Source: Paenibacillus sp. FSL R7-0204 (GTDB lineage: Bacteria > Bacillota > Bacilli > Paenibacillales > Paenibacillaceae). From it: DNA of 64,000 nucleotides. The notes below the pieces were generated by a model. The model had not been told where the DNA came from, did no database searches, and worked only from the letters and a program-made list of their open reading frames with translations. Made by a program: the position numbers and the translations under genes. Shown piece after piece: positions 8,560 to 18,493 of the stretch (positions are counted from its first letter, which is position 1; the number at the start of each line of letters is the position of its first letter). The stretch lies in assembly GCF_038002225.1 (NCBI RefSeq), contig NZ_JBBOCA010000001.1:2108001-2172000 (forward strand). Direction: 5' to 3'.

Positions 8560-8807
8560 TGCTCCAGAACTGGAGAGAGTGCGTGGATCGGGGAAGTAGT
8601 GGGCGGTATTGTCGCAGCAGCGAGCCGGGGGTAGTGGAAGCCTGGCGGGACGACGTTCATGAACAGGGCACCCGGGAGTACGGAAGCGGCAGCATGAAAA
8701 GTGGATTTCGTGATTTTCGCGTAATCAAGTAGGGTGGAACCGCGGGAGAACATATTTGAGCTCTCGTCCCTATGTCTGTTCATCAGGCATGGGGGCGGGA
8801 GCTTTTT
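8560..8807 (+). promoter_or_regulatory. T-box riboswitch leader of glyQS
   Basis: The conserved T-box sequence AGGGTGGAACCGCGGG lies at 8731-8746, just before a strong terminator helix. Upstream, AGAGAGTGCG resembles the Stem I base. A GGC triplet followed by A at 8667-8669 (in GAACAGGGCACC) is a candidate glycine specifier codon, which fits the downstream glyQS. T-box leaders sense uncharged tRNA: uncharged tRNA-Gly would stabilise the antiterminator and allow glyQS transcription. The exact specifier assignment is inference; the T-box itself is clear. Confidence 0.92.
8759..8807 (+). terminator. T-box terminator hairpin
   Basis: AGCTCTCGTCCCTATG (8759-8774) pairs through its whole length, with a few G-U pairs, with CATGGGGGCGGGAGCT (about 8788-8803), followed by a run of T. 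It overlaps the T-box sequence region, as needed for the alternative antiterminator. This is the off-state terminator of the glyQS leader. Confidence 0.9.
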
Positions 8808-8949
8808 GGCTTGTGGCTGTGCGGGAGACTCTTCTTCCATCATAGACCGCAAGTACATAGAAGCTGGTGCCGCCTCCATCGCGCAGCAGCAAGAGCCAGT
8901 CGTAAGCAAAAGGCAGTACCACACTTGTAAAGCGAAGGAGCCGGTAGTT

Positions 8950-9837
8950 ATGAACTTTCAGCAGATGATTCTGACCCTGCAGCAATTCTGGGCCGCCCAG
9001 AATTGTATTCTCGTCCAGCCGTATGATACGGAAAAAGGGGCGGGCACGATGAACCCTATGACTTTTTTGCGTTCCCTGGGTCCTGAGCCGTGGAAGGTTG
9101 CTTATGTGGAGCCTTCACGCCGTCCGTCCGACGGCCGTTACGGGGAGAACCCGAACCGCCTGTATCAGCATCACCAGTTCCAGGTGATCATTAAGCCGTC
9201 CCCGGACAATATTCAGGAGCTGTACCTGGACAGTCTGAAGGCACTGGGCGTAGATCCCCTGCTGCATGACGTGCGGTTTGTCGAAGACAACTGGGAGAAT
9301 CCGTCCCTGGGCTGTGCGGGTCTCGGATGGGAAGTGTGGCTGGACGGTATGGAAATTACCCAGTTCACCTACTTCCAGCAGGTTGGCGGAATTGAAGCAA
9401 GTCCGGTAGCGGTGGAGATTACTTACGGGATGGAGCGTCTGGCCTCCTACATTCAGGATAAGGAAAATGTCTTTGACCTGGAGTGGGTTGACGGCATGAC
9501 GTACGGAGATGTATTCCATCAGCCCGAGGTTGAGCATTCCACCTACACCTTTGAAGTCTCGGATGTCAAAATGCTGTTCACCCTCTTCAACACCTACGAA
9601 GAGGAAGCACGCCGGGCGATGGAGAATCATTTGGTTTTCCCGGCGTATGATTATGTGCTGAAATGCTCGCATACCTTCAATCTGCTGGATGCGCGCGGCG
9701 CTATCAGTGTAACGGAACGCACAGGCTTCATCACGAGAGTACGCAATTTGGCCCGGACCGTAGCGGCGACATATCTGGAGGAACGCGAGAAGCTGGGCTT
9801 CCCGCTGCTGAAGAAAGAAGGTGCTGACCATGTCTAA
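8950..9837 (+). CDS. glyQ: Glycyl-tRNA synthetase alpha subunit
   Basis: A 295-residue alpha subunit of the bacterial alpha2-beta2 glycyl-tRNA synthetase, holding the class II catalytic core. It starts [14 protein letters not shown] at ATG 8950, with AAGGAG ending 10 bases upstream. Family motifs visible include [36 protein letters not shown] and QVIIKPSP. A longer in-frame extension back to 8734 runs through the T-box terminator and is not credible. It overlaps glyS by 8 bp. Expression is expected to respond to tRNA-Gly charging through the T-box. Confidence 0.97.
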   Translation: MNFQQMILTLQQFWAAQNCILVQPYDTEKGAGTMNPMTFLRSLGPEPWKVAYVEPSRRPSDGRYGENPNRLYQHHQFQVIIKPSPDNIQELYLDSLKALGVDPLLHDVRFVEDNWENPSLGCAGLGWEVWLDGMEITQFTYFQQVGGIEASPVAVEITYGMERLASYIQDKENVFDLEWVDGMTYGDVFHQPEVEHSTYTFEVSDVKMLFTLFNTYEEEARRAMENHLVFPAYDYVLKCSHTFNLLDARGAISVTERTGFITRVRNLARTVAATYLEEREKLGFPLLKKEGADHV

Positions 9838-11911
9838 GGATATTCTGTTCGAGATCGGTCTGGAAGAAATCCCTGCACGCTTTATCCGGGCGGCGATGGA
9901 GCAACTAAAGGACAGAACGGCGAAATGGCTGGAGGCCTCGCGGATCAGTCATCAGGGCATCAGTGCATATGCAACACCGCGCCGTCTTGCCCTACTGGTG
10001 AAGGATGCCGCTGAGCGCCAAGAGGATGTAAGCGAAGAGGTCAAAGGCCCGTCACGCAAAATTGCACTGGATGCCAGCGGCGAATGGAGCAAGGCTGCAC
10101 TGGGCTTTGCCCGCAGTCAGGGCGCCACGCCGGAGCAGTTCACGTTCAAGGAACTGGCAGGCGTAGAATACATCTATGTGACCAAGAGCAGCACAGGCAT
10201 TGAGACAGCCTCACTTCTCTCTGAAGGCCTCACTGGCATTGTCAGCAGCATGACCTTCCCGAAAAATATGCGCTGGGGCGCTTATGATTTCAAGTTCGTC
10301 CGTCCGATCCGCTGGATGGTGGCTCTCTTCGGCCAAGAGATCATTGACCTTACGATTACCGGAGTCAAGGCGGACAATGTGAGCCGCGGCCACCGTTTCC
10401 TCGGTGAAGAAGCTGTGATCGCTGAGCCAGCTGCTTACGTTGAAGCCCTGCGCAGCCAGCATGTGCTGGTGGATGTGAAGGAGCGCGAAGAGCTGATTCT
10501 AAGCGGTATTCATAAGCTTGCGGAAGAGAAGAACTGGAAGATTGCGATCAAGGAGGATCTGCTGGAAGAGGTCCTGTTCCTAGTAGAGACACCGACTGTA
10601 TTGTTCGGTACCTTTGATCCCGGCTTCCTGAATATCCCGCAGGAAGTGCTAATCACTTCGATGCGTGAGCATCAGCGTTACTTCCCGGTGTTTGGTGAAG
10701 ACGGCAAGCTGCTGCCGTTCTTCGTAACAGTACGTAACGGGAATGCGGTATCGCTGGATGTCATCGCCAAGGGGAACGAGAAGGTGCTGCGCGCGCGCTT
10801 GTCGGATGCCAAATTCTTTTATGAAGAAGACCAGAAGCTGCAGATTAATGATGCTCTGGCCAAGCTGGAGAATATCGTCTATCATGAAGAGCTGGGCAGT
10901 GTAGGTGACAAAGTGCGCCGTATCCGTGCCATCGCTGACCGCTTGGCGGTGAAGCTTGGGCTGTCTTCTGAGGCTGCTGCGGAAGTCAGCCGTACGGCTG
11001 ATATTTGCAAATTCGATCTGGTGACCCAGATGGTAGGGGAATTCCCTGAACTGCAAGGCACGATGGGTGAGGATTATGCCCGCAAGGCCGGGGAAGAGAA
11101 GCAGGTGTCCAAAGCGGTCTTTGAGCATTATCAGCCGCGCTTCGCCGGAGATGCCGTTCCTTCTACTCAGGCAGGTCTTGTAGTCAGCCTTGCTGATAAA
11201 ATCGATACAATTGTCGGATGCTTCTCCATCGGAATTATTCCAACCGGCTCCCAGGACCCGTATGCTTTGCGCCGTCAGGCGGCAGGGATTGTCCAGATCG
11301 TGCTGGAGCATCAGCTGAGCCTAAGCCTGCAGGAGATTTTTGCAGCGGCACTGGAAGTCCATGGAAGTTCCCGTGCAGAGAAACATTTCACCCCTGAACT
11401 GCGTATAACCCTGTATGAGTTCTTCGGTCTGCGCGTCAAACGCCTGTTAGCCGACAACAATGTACGCTATGATGTTGTGGATGCAGCGCTTGCCGCAGGA
11501 TTCGATGATATCGTTGATGTAGTAAGCAGAAGTCTTGCTTTGATGAACGCTGTAACCGATCTGGCTGATTTCAAAATCACTGTGGATTCTCTGACGCGTG
11601 TCAGCAATCTGGCCGCCAAAGCTCCGGAAGGTGCAGTTATTGACCCGGCCCTGCTTAAGGAAGAAGCGGAACAGAAGCTGTACTCGACTTGGCAGAGTAT
11701 TCATGAGCCTTACCGCGAAGCCCTTGCTTCCAGACATGCCGCTGAAGCCCTGCAGATTCTGTCGGGACTTGAAGCAGCCGTTACCGGATTCTTCGATTCG
11801 GTTATGGTTATGGCCGAAGACGAAGGCGTCCGCTCGAACCGTCTGGCACTGCTGGCCGGCATTCATGCGGATTCCAAATTGTTTGCTGATTTTGGCAAGC
11901 TGGTGTGGTAA
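9830..11911 (+). CDS. glyS: Glycyl-tRNA synthetase beta subunit
   Basis: A 693-residue beta subunit, mostly involved in tRNA recognition. It begins [18 protein letters not shown] at ATG 9830, a classic GlyS start; an alternative ATG three codons upstream has less support. The central HD-like region ([20 protein letters not shown]) and the C-terminal anticodon-binding portion are present, and the length is normal. It overlaps glyQ by 8 bp, so translation is probably coupled. In Bacillus the next genes are ccpN and yqfL, but here yaiI follows directly. Confidence 0.97.
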   Translation: MSKDILFEIGLEEIPARFIRAAMEQLKDRTAKWLEASRISHQGISAYATPRRLALLVKDAAERQEDVSEEVKGPSRKIALDASGEWSKAALGFARSQGATPEQFTFKELAGVEYIYVTKSSTGIETASLLSEGLTGIVSSMTFPKNMRWGAYDFKFVRPIRWMVALFGQEIIDLTITGVKADNVSRGHRFLGEEAVIAEPAAYVEALRSQHVLVDVKEREELILSGIHKLAEEKNWKIAIKEDLLEEVLFLVETPTVLFGTFDPGFLNIPQEVLITSMREHQRYFPVFGEDGKLLPFFVTVRNGNAVSLDVIAKGNEKVLRARLSDAKFFYEEDQKLQINDALAKLENIVYHEELGSVGDKVRRIRAIADRLAVKLGLSSEAAAEVSRTADICKFDLVTQMVGEFPELQGTMGEDYARKAGEEKQVSKAVFEHYQPRFAGDAVPSTQAGLVVSLADKIDTIVGCFSIGIIPTGSQDPYALRRQAAGIVQIVLEHQLSLSLQEIFAAALEVHGSSRAEKHFTPELRITLYEFFGLRVKRLLADNNVRYDVVDAALAAGFDDIVDVVSRSLALMNAVTDLADFKITVDSLTRVSNLAAKAPEGAVIDPALLKEEAEQKLYSTWQSIHEPYREALASRHAAEALQILSGLEAAVTGFFDSVMVMAEDEGVRSNRLALLAGIHADSKLFADFGKLVW

Positions 11912-11967
11912 TTCAGGCAGGTTTTAAGTAATGTTTGCGATTTTATGGTATAGATCGAGGGTTTAGG

Positions 11968-12024
11968 GTATAAATATACGGAACGGTGCCAATGCGTAGT
12001 TGACATTCGTTCCGTATTTATGCT
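11968..12024 (+). terminator. Probable terminator after glyS
   Basis: ATAAATATACGGAACG (about 11970-11985) can pair with CGTTCCGTATTTAT (about 12008-12021) across a 22-base loop. The stem is long and AT-rich at its base, but no strong T run follows, so termination may be inefficient. It lies between glyS and yaiI. Confidence 0.55.
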
Positions 12025-12081
12025 TTACCAAAGAAGGAATTTTGAACGGCTAGAGCGTAATATATATTACACAGGAATTTG

Positions 12082-12567
12082 GTGAGGCTGAGTTTGGGAA
12101 CTTCCCGGCTAAGGAAGATTGTTGTGGACGGTGATGCTTGTCCGGTTAAGCAGGAGATTATTACCGTGGCGCGCAGGTTCGGGCTTCCGGTGCTGATGGT
12201 CTCTTCCTATGATCATGTGCTGCGGGCGGAAGAAGGCGTTACGGTGGTTCAGGTGGACCGCGGGGCAGACAGTGCCGACCTCTATATCGCCAATCATATT
12301 TCTGCAGGAGATGTCGTAATTACGCAGGATTATGGACTGGCGGCGCTGGCGCTGGGCAAACGCTGCCTTGCACTTTCGAACCGGGGCCAGGAATATGAGA
12401 ATTCTACCATGGATTTTATGCTGGAAAGCAGGCATGCCAAGGCAGTTGAACGCAGGCGCGGGCACTATTCCAAGGGTCCCAAAGCGATTACCGCAGAGGA
12501 AAAAAATCTTTTTCAACATAAACTGACAAAACTTTTAACAATTTTGCAGGAGAATGTCCAGCTATAG
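12082..12567 (+). CDS. YaiI/YqxD family protein (DUF188), PIN-like fold
   Basis: A protein of about 161 residues of the YaiI/YqxD family, with the typical start KIVVDGDACPVKQEI and the conserved stretches VDRGADSADLYIANHI, GDVVITQDYGLAALAL and ALSNRGQEY. The family resembles PIN nucleases and its biological role is not established. Three starts are possible: TTG 12079, GTG 12082 (AGGA 5 bases upstream) and TTG 12094 (GAGG 6 bases upstream). I chose GTG 12082 as a compromise. The gene precedes dnaG and rpoD, as yqxD does in Bacillus. Confidence 0.9.
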   Translation: MRLSLGTSRLRKIVVDGDACPVKQEIITVARRFGLPVLMVSSYDHVLRAEEGVTVVQVDRGADSADLYIANHISAGDVVITQDYGLAALALGKRCLALSNRGQEYENSTMDFMLESRHAKAVERRRGHYSKGPKAITAEEKNLFQHKLTKLLTILQENVQL

Positions 12568-12606
12568 CGAATTATATTTAACTGTTAAGAGATGAAGGTG
12601 GTTGAA

Positions 12607-14427
12607 GTGGCTAGCGGACATGGTCCTATTCCCGAAGAGGTTATCGAGAACGTGCTGGCGCGGCATGATATTGTCGATACAGTCAGCAAGGTTGTCCATT
12701 TGTCCAAGCAGGGTAAATATTTATGGGGCCTCTGCCCGTTCCATTCGGAGAAGTCCCCTTCCTTCACTGTCACCCCTGACCGGGGAGTCTTTCATTGTTT
12801 TGGCTGCGGTATGGGCGGAAATGCCATCAAATTCAGGATGGAAATCGAAGGATTATCCTTCCCCGAAGCAGTCAGAATCATGGCGGAAGAGAGTGATATC
12901 CCTGTTCCTGAGGGGAGAGGCGGGGCGCTGGCTGCCCCCGATCCTGAGCGGGACCGGCTGATTCAGGCGTATGAATTATCGGCTAAGTTTTATCATTTTT
13001 TGCTGAAGAACACGGAATACGGCACTGCCGCCATGGATTACTTAAGAACCCGGGGGTTCAGCGATAAAATGATTGATCAGTTCCAGATCGGCTACGCGCC
13101 GGACCGCTGGGATACGCTGCTGCAGTTTCTCGAGAAGCGCAGCTTCGATCTCGCCGAGATGGAGAAGGGCGGATTATTGTCTGCCAGAGGGGAAGGCAAA
13201 GGATATCTGGACCGCTTCCGCGGCAGGGTTATTTTTCCGATTGCGAACCGCATGGGTAAGACGATCGCCTTCGCCGGACGCATTCTCGGTGAGGGGCAGC
13301 CGAAGTACCTTAACTCTCCCGAGAGCCGGTTATTCAACAAAAGCCGCATTCTGTACAATCTCCACCAGTCCAAAGCATCCATCCGCAAAACGCGGCAAAT
13401 CGTCCTGTTCGAGGGATACGGTGATGTCATTTCGGCTTGGGAGGCAGGCGTGCAGAACGGGGTAGCCACGATGGGAACCTCGCTCACGGAGGGTCACGTG
13501 GGCTTGATGAAGAGTCTTGGAGATGAGATTGTGCTTGCCTATGATGGAGATAAGGCTGGACAAGCTGCCGCCCTTAAGGCCATTCCTATCCTGGAAGCCA
13601 GCGGTCTGCGGGTCAAGGTAGCACTGCTTCCAAGCGGCCTCGACCCGGATGAATTCATCTCCCGGCATGGAGGGGACAGATTCAGGGAACAGGTGATTGA
13701 CTCTGCCGTGTCCTCCATCAAATTTAAGCTTATATATCTGAAAAAAAACCATATACTCCTAGAGGAAGACGGCAAAATTGCCTATGTCAAGGAGGCTCTG
13801 GAGATTATCGCCGGGCTCCCTTCTTCAACGGAGCGGGAGGTGTACCTGCGGGAAATCGCCTCCGAGCTTGAGCTGTCCTACGACAGTCTGAAGCAGGATT
13901 GCAATTTACTTCGGGCCTCCATGCAAAAAAACAACCCCGAAGGGGATAATAACGATAATAGGTGGAATAATGGTAGGCATAAAAAAGGGCAAGTGCAGAC
14001 ACCTACATTGCTGCCTGCTTACCATGTTGCGGAACGGCGCCTGTTATCATTCATGATTCAAGACCCGGAAGCAGCGGCCTATGTGGGTGAACGGCTCGGG
14101 GAAGAGTTCAATATTGATGATCATGCGGCAATCGCCGCTTATCTATATGCTTATTATGCGCAAGGCAAACCACCCGGCATCAGCCGTTTTCTATCATCGC
14201 TTCAGGACGACCGTCTGGAGAAGACCGCAACGGCCATCTCCATGATGGATACCCCTCCAGACTGGAATACCCAGGTTCTGGACGATTGTATTCGTGAAGT
14301 GCGGAAGTATCCTCTGCAGCGCAAAATTGAACCCAAGCGTGAAGAGATGATTCAGGCGGAGAAATCCGGTGACTTTTTGCGTGCAGCACAAATAGCAAGT
14401 GAAATTTTAGCCCTAGAGAGACAATGA
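12607..14427 (+). CDS. dnaG: DNA primase DnaG
   Basis: A 606-residue primase that makes RNA primers at the replication fork. In order: a CHC2 zinc finger (CPFHSEKSPSF with FHCFGCG, about residues 35-60), the catalytic core, a TOPRIM domain with LFEGYGDVISAWEAG (about 262-275) and AYDGDKAG (about 308-315), and a C-terminal helicase-binding region. The GTG at 12607 is preferred because AAGGTGG ends 5 bases upstream and homologues start near ASGH...IPEEVIE; an ATG at 12592 would add five residues. It is followed by rpoD, the old macromolecular synthesis operon order. Confidence 0.95.
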   Translation: MASGHGPIPEEVIENVLARHDIVDTVSKVVHLSKQGKYLWGLCPFHSEKSPSFTVTPDRGVFHCFGCGMGGNAIKFRMEIEGLSFPEAVRIMAEESDIPVPEGRGGALAAPDPERDRLIQAYELSAKFYHFLLKNTEYGTAAMDYLRTRGFSDKMIDQFQIGYAPDRWDTLLQFLEKRSFDLAEMEKGGLLSARGEGKGYLDRFRGRVIFPIANRMGKTIAFAGRILGEGQPKYLNSPESRLFNKSRILYNLHQSKASIRKTRQIVLFEGYGDVISAWEAGVQNGVATMGTSLTEGHVGLMKSLGDEIVLAYDGDKAGQAAALKAIPILEASGLRVKVALLPSGLDPDEFISRHGGDRFREQVIDSAVSSIKFKLIYLKKNHILLEEDGKIAYVKEALEIIAGLPSSTEREVYLREIASELELSYDSLKQDCNLLRASMQKNNPEGDNNDNRWNNGRHKKGQVQTPTLLPAYHVAERRLLSFMIQDPEAAAYVGERLGEEFNIDDHAAIAAYLYAYYAQGKPPGISRFLSSLQDDRLEKTATAISMMDTPPDWNTQVLDDCIREVRKYPLQRKIEPKREEMIQAEKSGDFLRAAQIASEILALERQ

Positions 14428-14467
14428 GCTGTTGACAGGATGTACCTAGGGAGGAGGGAGTCGAATT

Positions 14468-15601
14468 ATGGCGAACGATCAGCACACTGAACTGGAAGCG
14501 GAATTTACTCTGGATCAGGTAAAGGATCAGCTTATTGATCACGGGAAGAAAAGATCATCACTTAATTACAAAGATATCATGGAGAAATTGTCGCCATTCG
14601 ATCAGGACCCCGAGCAGATGGAGGAATTCTACGAACAACTGAGCGATCTGGGGATCGAGGTTGTCAATGAGAATGATGAAGAGGTGAACAGCCTCCGTCC
14701 AAGCGAAGACAATGAGGACAAAGAAGGTGACGACTTCAGCTTCGACGATGATCTGTCGTTGCCTCCGGGTATCAAGATCAACGACCCCGTCCGGATGTAC
14801 TTGAAGGAAATCGGCCGCGTGCCGCTGTTATCGGCTGACGATGAAGTGGAACTGGCGATGCGGATCAAGAATGGTGATGAGGAAGCGAAGCGGAGACTAG
14901 CAGAAGCGAATCTGCGGCTCGTGGTCAGTATCGCCAAGCGTTATGTCGGCCGCGGTATGCTGTTCTTGGACCTAATTCAGGAAGGCAACATGGGTCTGAT
15001 CAAGGCGGTTGAGAAGTTTGACCATAATAAGGGCTTCAAGTTCAGTACTTATGCGACCTGGTGGATTCGTCAGGCGATTACGCGTGCGATTGCCGACCAG
15101 GCGCGTACGATCCGTATTCCGGTGCATATGGTTGAAACCATCAACAAGCTGATCCGGGTCTCCCGCCAACTCTTGCAGGAGCTGGGACGCGAGCCGTCGC
15201 CGGAAGAAATTGCAGCGGAGATGGAGCTCACCGTTGAGAAGGTTAGAGAGATCATGAAGATTGCCCAGGAGCCGGTATCGCTGGAGACACCGATCGGTGA
15301 GGAAGATGATTCGCATCTGGGAGATTTCATTGAGGACCAGGAGGCGCTGGCGCCTGCCGATGCAGCGGCATACGAGCTGCTGAAGGAACAGCTGGAGGAT
15401 GTGCTGGACACCCTGACTGAGCGTGAAGAGAATGTGCTCCGCCTGCGCTTCGGACTGGATGACGGACGGACGAGAACACTTGAGGAAGTGGGCAAGGTGT
15501 TCGGCGTAACCCGTGAGCGGATTCGCCAGATCGAAGCCAAAGCGCTTCGTAAGCTGCGTCACCCCAGCCGCAGTAAGCGGCTGAAGGATTTCCTCGAATA
15601 G
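14468..15601 (+). CDS. rpoD: Primary RNA polymerase sigma factor SigA (RpoD)
   Basis: A 377-residue group 1 sigma factor. It has an acidic region 1.1, region 1.2 ([20 protein letters not shown]), region 2 with [20 protein letters not shown] that binds the -10 element and melts DNA, region 3, and region 4.2 with the helix-turn-helix [20 protein letters not shown] that reads the -35. It ends at the usual [14 protein letters not shown]. The start follows GGGAGGAGGGAG. Its 377 residues match Gram-positive SigA rather than longer proteobacterial RpoD. It lies 40 bp after dnaG. Confidence 0.98.
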   Translation: MANDQHTELEAEFTLDQVKDQLIDHGKKRSSLNYKDIMEKLSPFDQDPEQMEEFYEQLSDLGIEVVNENDEEVNSLRPSEDNEDKEGDDFSFDDDLSLPPGIKINDPVRMYLKEIGRVPLLSADDEVELAMRIKNGDEEAKRRLAEANLRLVVSIAKRYVGRGMLFLDLIQEGNMGLIKAVEKFDHNKGFKFSTYATWWIRQAITRAIADQARTIRIPVHMVETINKLIRVSRQLLQELGREPSPEEIAAEMELTVEKVREIMKIAQEPVSLETPIGEEDDSHLGDFIEDQEALAPADAAAYELLKEQLEDVLDTLTEREENVLRLRFGLDDGRTRTLEEVGKVFGVTRERIRQIEAKALRKLRHPSRSKRLKDFLE

Positions 15602-15610
15602 ACTTTACAA

Positions 15611-15646
15611 CCGGGACCTTCTGCTGCACGGTGGCAGGAGGTCCTA
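15611..15646 (+). terminator. Possible hairpin after rpoD
   Basis: GGGACCTTCTGC and GCAGGAGGTCC can form a strong stem around a short loop just after the rpoD stop codon. Only a weak T-rich stretch (TATTATGTT) follows. It may be a partial terminator or a 3' stabilising hairpin. Confidence 0.45.
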
Positions 15647-15740
15647 TTATGTTGTCGAGGGGATTCACCAATGCTGGAGCTCCGCCATGTGCGGGAGCTT
15701 GTAATGAAGTGAAGGCAAGTTCTGGAAAGAGGGATGCCGG

Positions 15741-16565
15741 TTGAACCTGGAGAAACGTGATACTATATTAAGAGAAATTCAATACTGGAGAAGAAGCAAG
15801 CTTCTGCCGGAGCAATATTGTGACTTCCTGACCAACCTGTATGATGATCAGGCAGAGGTGGAGGACAGCAATCCGGTATCGTTACGGAATCTCCAGCAGG
15901 GAAGCATCAAAATTTGGCTGTTTGGTTTTGGAATTATTTCCTTGATTTTCTTGATTAGTCTATATTTTAGCGTTTTTCCCTGGCCTTTGCAACTTGCTAC
16001 AGCGCTCAGCGTCCTAATTATTTGTTATGGATATTCAGCGATTTACCTGAACCGCAACAAGACAATCAGTCTGATGCTGGCGGGGATCGGCAGCATTTTA
16101 ACGCTGGGATTCGGACTATGGCTGATTGAGCTGCATAAGCTGGATGCTGATTTTTGGACACCGCTGCTGATTGCGGCCTGCGGGCTGCTGTGGTGTGTGC
16201 TTGGTTTTTTTCTGCGTATCGGGCTGCTTCATTTCTGCGGATATGCCTTCTGGGCTCTGCTCTATGCAGGATTCTTCGGTCATGTCCGGCCGGACGCCTC
16301 TCTTCTGGAGCTGGAGCTGCTTTGGCTTCCGCTGTGTGTACTTATGATCTGGATGAGCTGGTTGATGTATCACAAGGTTAGCGGGGTCTCAGGGGTGTAT
16401 CTGGGGGCGGGTGTGTCTCTCTGGCTGATGCCGGAGGTAGACGCACTATGGCTCAGAGCAGGATTCCCGGAATGGACCTCGCTTATATTAATACTGAAGA
16501 TTGCAGTGGGCCTTGCGCTGCTGTTCCTCTTCAGAAAAAAATGGATAATGTGGGTGGCCTCATGA
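15741..16565 (+). CDS. Polytopic membrane protein of unknown function
   Basis: I do not recognise this 274-residue protein with certainty. It has a soluble, charged N-terminus (about 55 residues, with REIQYWRRSKLLPEQYCDFL) followed by about eight hydrophobic helices, a pattern reminiscent of DUF2157-like proteins. The start is TTG 15741 with AAGAGGG upstream. Its stop overlaps the trmK start (ATGA), so it belongs to the trmK-NIF3 transcription unit. In Bacillus this slot carries the cytochrome gene cccA, which is absent here. Function cannot be inferred from context. Confidence 0.75.
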   Translation: MNLEKRDTILREIQYWRRSKLLPEQYCDFLTNLYDDQAEVEDSNPVSLRNLQQGSIKIWLFGFGIISLIFLISLYFSVFPWPLQLATALSVLIICYGYSAIYLNRNKTISLMLAGIGSILTLGFGLWLIELHKLDADFWTPLLIAACGLLWCVLGFFLRIGLLHFCGYAFWALLYAGFFGHVRPDASLLELELLWLPLCVLMIWMSWLMYHKVSGVSGVYLGAGVSLWLMPEVDALWLRAGFPEWTSLILILKIAVGLALLFLFRKKWIMWVAS

Positions 16566-17341
16566 ACAACGTAAAATTATCAGACCGGCTTCAGTTGCTG
16601 CTGGAGCAGGTCCCTGCGGGCAGCAGACTTGCTGATATCGGCTCAGATCATGCCTTGCTGCCTGTTGCCGCTGTGAAGAGCGGCCGTGTGTCTTCGGCTA
16701 TTGCCGGAGAAGTAAATCCGGGACCCTATGAAGCGGCGCTTCGTGGTGTTGCGGAAGCAGGACTCGGTGCTAAGATCGCTGTACGGCGCGGAGACGGGCT
16801 GGAGGTGCTGGAGCCGGGGGAAGCGGACTGTATTACCATTGCCGGGATGGGCGGCTCGCTGATCGCGGCCATTCTGGACCGCGGTCAGAAGCTAGGTAAG
16901 CTGGCCGGGGTGAAGACGCTCGCGCTACAGCCTAATGTAGGCGAGGATATTCTGCGCCGATGGCTGCTGGCTAACAGCTGGTTGCTGGTCTCGGAGCATA
17001 TTTTAGAGGAAGACGGCAAAATCTATGAGATCCTGACCGCTGTCCCTGAGGGCGCTGAAGCAGCGGGAATGAATGAAGAACTATATAGCGGTCGTCTGTT
17101 TGCCGGAGGAAAAGTGGCCCTTGATCAGGCGCTGCTGCTGGAGATGGGACCGCTGCTGCTGCAAGCGCCGAATGAAGTGTTCGCTGCCAAATGGCAGGGT
17201 GAAATCTCCAAGCTGGAGAGCATCCTGGCCTCGCTTGCACGTTCGGAGCTGGGGGCGGCCGAGGAGAAACGCAGCAGAATCAAGCTTCAGATTAAACGTA
17301 TTGCGGAGGTGCTGGAATGTTTGCCAAAGGACAGACCGTAA
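16562..17341 (+). CDS. trmK: tRNA (adenine-22-N1)-methyltransferase TrmK
   Basis: A 259-residue SAM-dependent methyltransferase that makes m1A22 in tRNA. The SAM-binding motif LADIGSDHALLPVAAV (about residues 22-37) and the catalytic-site stretch ITIAGMGGSLIAAIL (about 94-108) are characteristic of the TrmK/YqfN family. The ATG at 16562 overlaps the upstream stop codon, with GGTGG nearby; a longer frame from 16448 lies inside the preceding gene. The next gene starts 25 bp before its stop, indicating coupled translation. The order trmK-yqfO is conserved in Bacillales. Confidence 0.93.
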   Translation: MNNVKLSDRLQLLLEQVPAGSRLADIGSDHALLPVAAVKSGRVSSAIAGEVNPGPYEAALRGVAEAGLGAKIAVRRGDGLEVLEPGEADCITIAGMGGSLIAAILDRGQKLGKLAGVKTLALQPNVGEDILRRWLLANSWLLVSEHILEEDGKIYEILTAVPEGAEAAGMNEELYSGRLFAGGKVALDQALLLEMGPLLLQAPNEVFAAKWQGEISKLESILASLARSELGAAEEKRSRIKLQIKRIAEVLECLPKDRP

Positions 17342-18432
17342 TTGGATATATGGAGCAGCTTGCCCCGAAGCATCTGGCTGAGGAATGGGATAATGTCGGG
17401 CTTCAGGTCGGCAGTCTCCAGAAAGAAATTACCGGGGTGCTGGTGGCGCTGGATGTCAATGAGAGTATTGTGGATGAAGCGATTGCCAAGGGCTGTAATC
17501 TGATCATTGCCCATCATGCGGTGATTTTCCGGCCGATCAAAGGGATTCTGACGGATACCCCGGCAGGCCGCTTATATGAAAAGCTGATCAAAAACGACAT
17601 TGCCGTGTACATCAGCCATACGAATCTGGATGTGGCCGAAGGCGGAATGAACGACTGGATGGCCGATGCGCTGGGTATTGAGAACAGTGCGCCGATCAAG
17701 GATATTCATACCGAGCAGCTGTCCAAGCTGGTTGTATTCGTTCCGAAGGATCATCACCAGAAGGTGCTGGATGCCATTCTGAACGCCGGAGCGGGTTGGA
17801 TCGGCAATTATAGTCATTGCAGCTTCAATATCGAAGGCTATGGCACGTTCATTCCACAGGAGGGCACGGACCCGTATCTGGGTACGCCAGGCAAGCTGGA
17901 GCGGGCTGAGGAGGTCCGCATTGAGACGATTGTACCGCATACGATCCGTAACAAGGTGGTACAGGCCATGCTGAAGGCTCACCCGTATGAAGAGGTGGCT
18001 TATGATCTGTATTCCATGGATCTCAAGGGGCGCAGCCTTGGACTTGGAAGAGTGGGGAAGCTGAAGGAGCAGGCGACGCTTGGTGAGTTCATCCAGACGG
18101 TCAAACGCGGGCTGGATGTGGAGAACGTGCGGGTAGTTGGAGATCTGGACCGCAAGATCCGCAAGGCCGCAGTCATGGGCGGGTCCGGTGCCAAGTACTA
18201 CAGCAGCGCTATCTTCAAGGGAGCGGATGTGCTGGTGACCGGCGATATCGATTACCATACCGCACAGGATGCGCACCTCGCGGGAATCGCCCTGATCGAT
18301 CCGGGCCATAATGCGGAGAAGATCATGAAGGTGAAGGTAGCGGAGTTTCTGGCCGGCAAGCTGACGGAGCATAAGTACGGCACCGCAGTGCATGCCTCGC
18401 AGCCGGATACCGAGCCTTTTATATTCCTGTAG
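17317..18432 (+). CDS. NIF3-like dinuclear metal protein (YqfO family)
   Basis: A 371-residue member of the NIF3 / GTP cyclohydrolase 1 type 2 homologue family with the Gram-positive three-part layout: two NIF3 halves (about 1-125 and 250-371) around a central insert (HKVLDAILNAGAGWIGNYSHC). Metal ligands are visible in IIAHHAVIF and in ISHTNLD near the N-terminus, and in VLVTGDIDYHTAQDA towards the C-terminus. The family binds two metals but its substrate is not settled. It starts at ATG 17317 behind GGAGGTGCTGG and overlaps trmK by 25 bp. Confidence 0.92.
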   Translation: MFAKGQTVIGYMEQLAPKHLAEEWDNVGLQVGSLQKEITGVLVALDVNESIVDEAIAKGCNLIIAHHAVIFRPIKGILTDTPAGRLYEKLIKNDIAVYISHTNLDVAEGGMNDWMADALGIENSAPIKDIHTEQLSKLVVFVPKDHHQKVLDAILNAGAGWIGNYSHCSFNIEGYGTFIPQEGTDPYLGTPGKLERAEEVRIETIVPHTIRNKVVQAMLKAHPYEEVAYDLYSMDLKGRSLGLGRVGKLKEQATLGEFIQTVKRGLDVENVRVVGDLDRKIRKAAVMGGSGAKYYSSAIFKGADVLVTGDIDYHTAQDAHLAGIALIDPGHNAEKIMKVKVAEFLAGKLTEHKYGTAVHASQPDTEPFIFL

Positions 18433-18449
18433 GCTGTTATTATTTGCAC

Positions 18450-18485
18450 TTGTGCGTTTGGCGGCATATCTGTATAATATACAAT
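18450..18485 (+). promoter_or_regulatory. rnpB promoter overlapping a TGTA-N5-TACA element
   Basis: TATAAT at 18473-18478 lies 17 bp after TTGTGC (18450-18455), giving a plausible SigA promoter just before the RNase P RNA. The -10 box is embedded in the palindrome TGTA-TAATA-TACA (18471-18483). The 30-bp segment 18456-18485 closely matches 5699-5730 in the cdd-era repeat array, including GCGGCAWATCTG. Confidence 0.7.
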
Positions 18486-18493
18486 GTTGTTTC

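Noticed and set aside
8734..8949. N-terminal extension of glyQ starting inside the T-box
   Set aside because: The extension runs through the T-box sequence and terminator; the real start at 8950 has a good ribosome-binding site and the normal GlyQ N-terminus.
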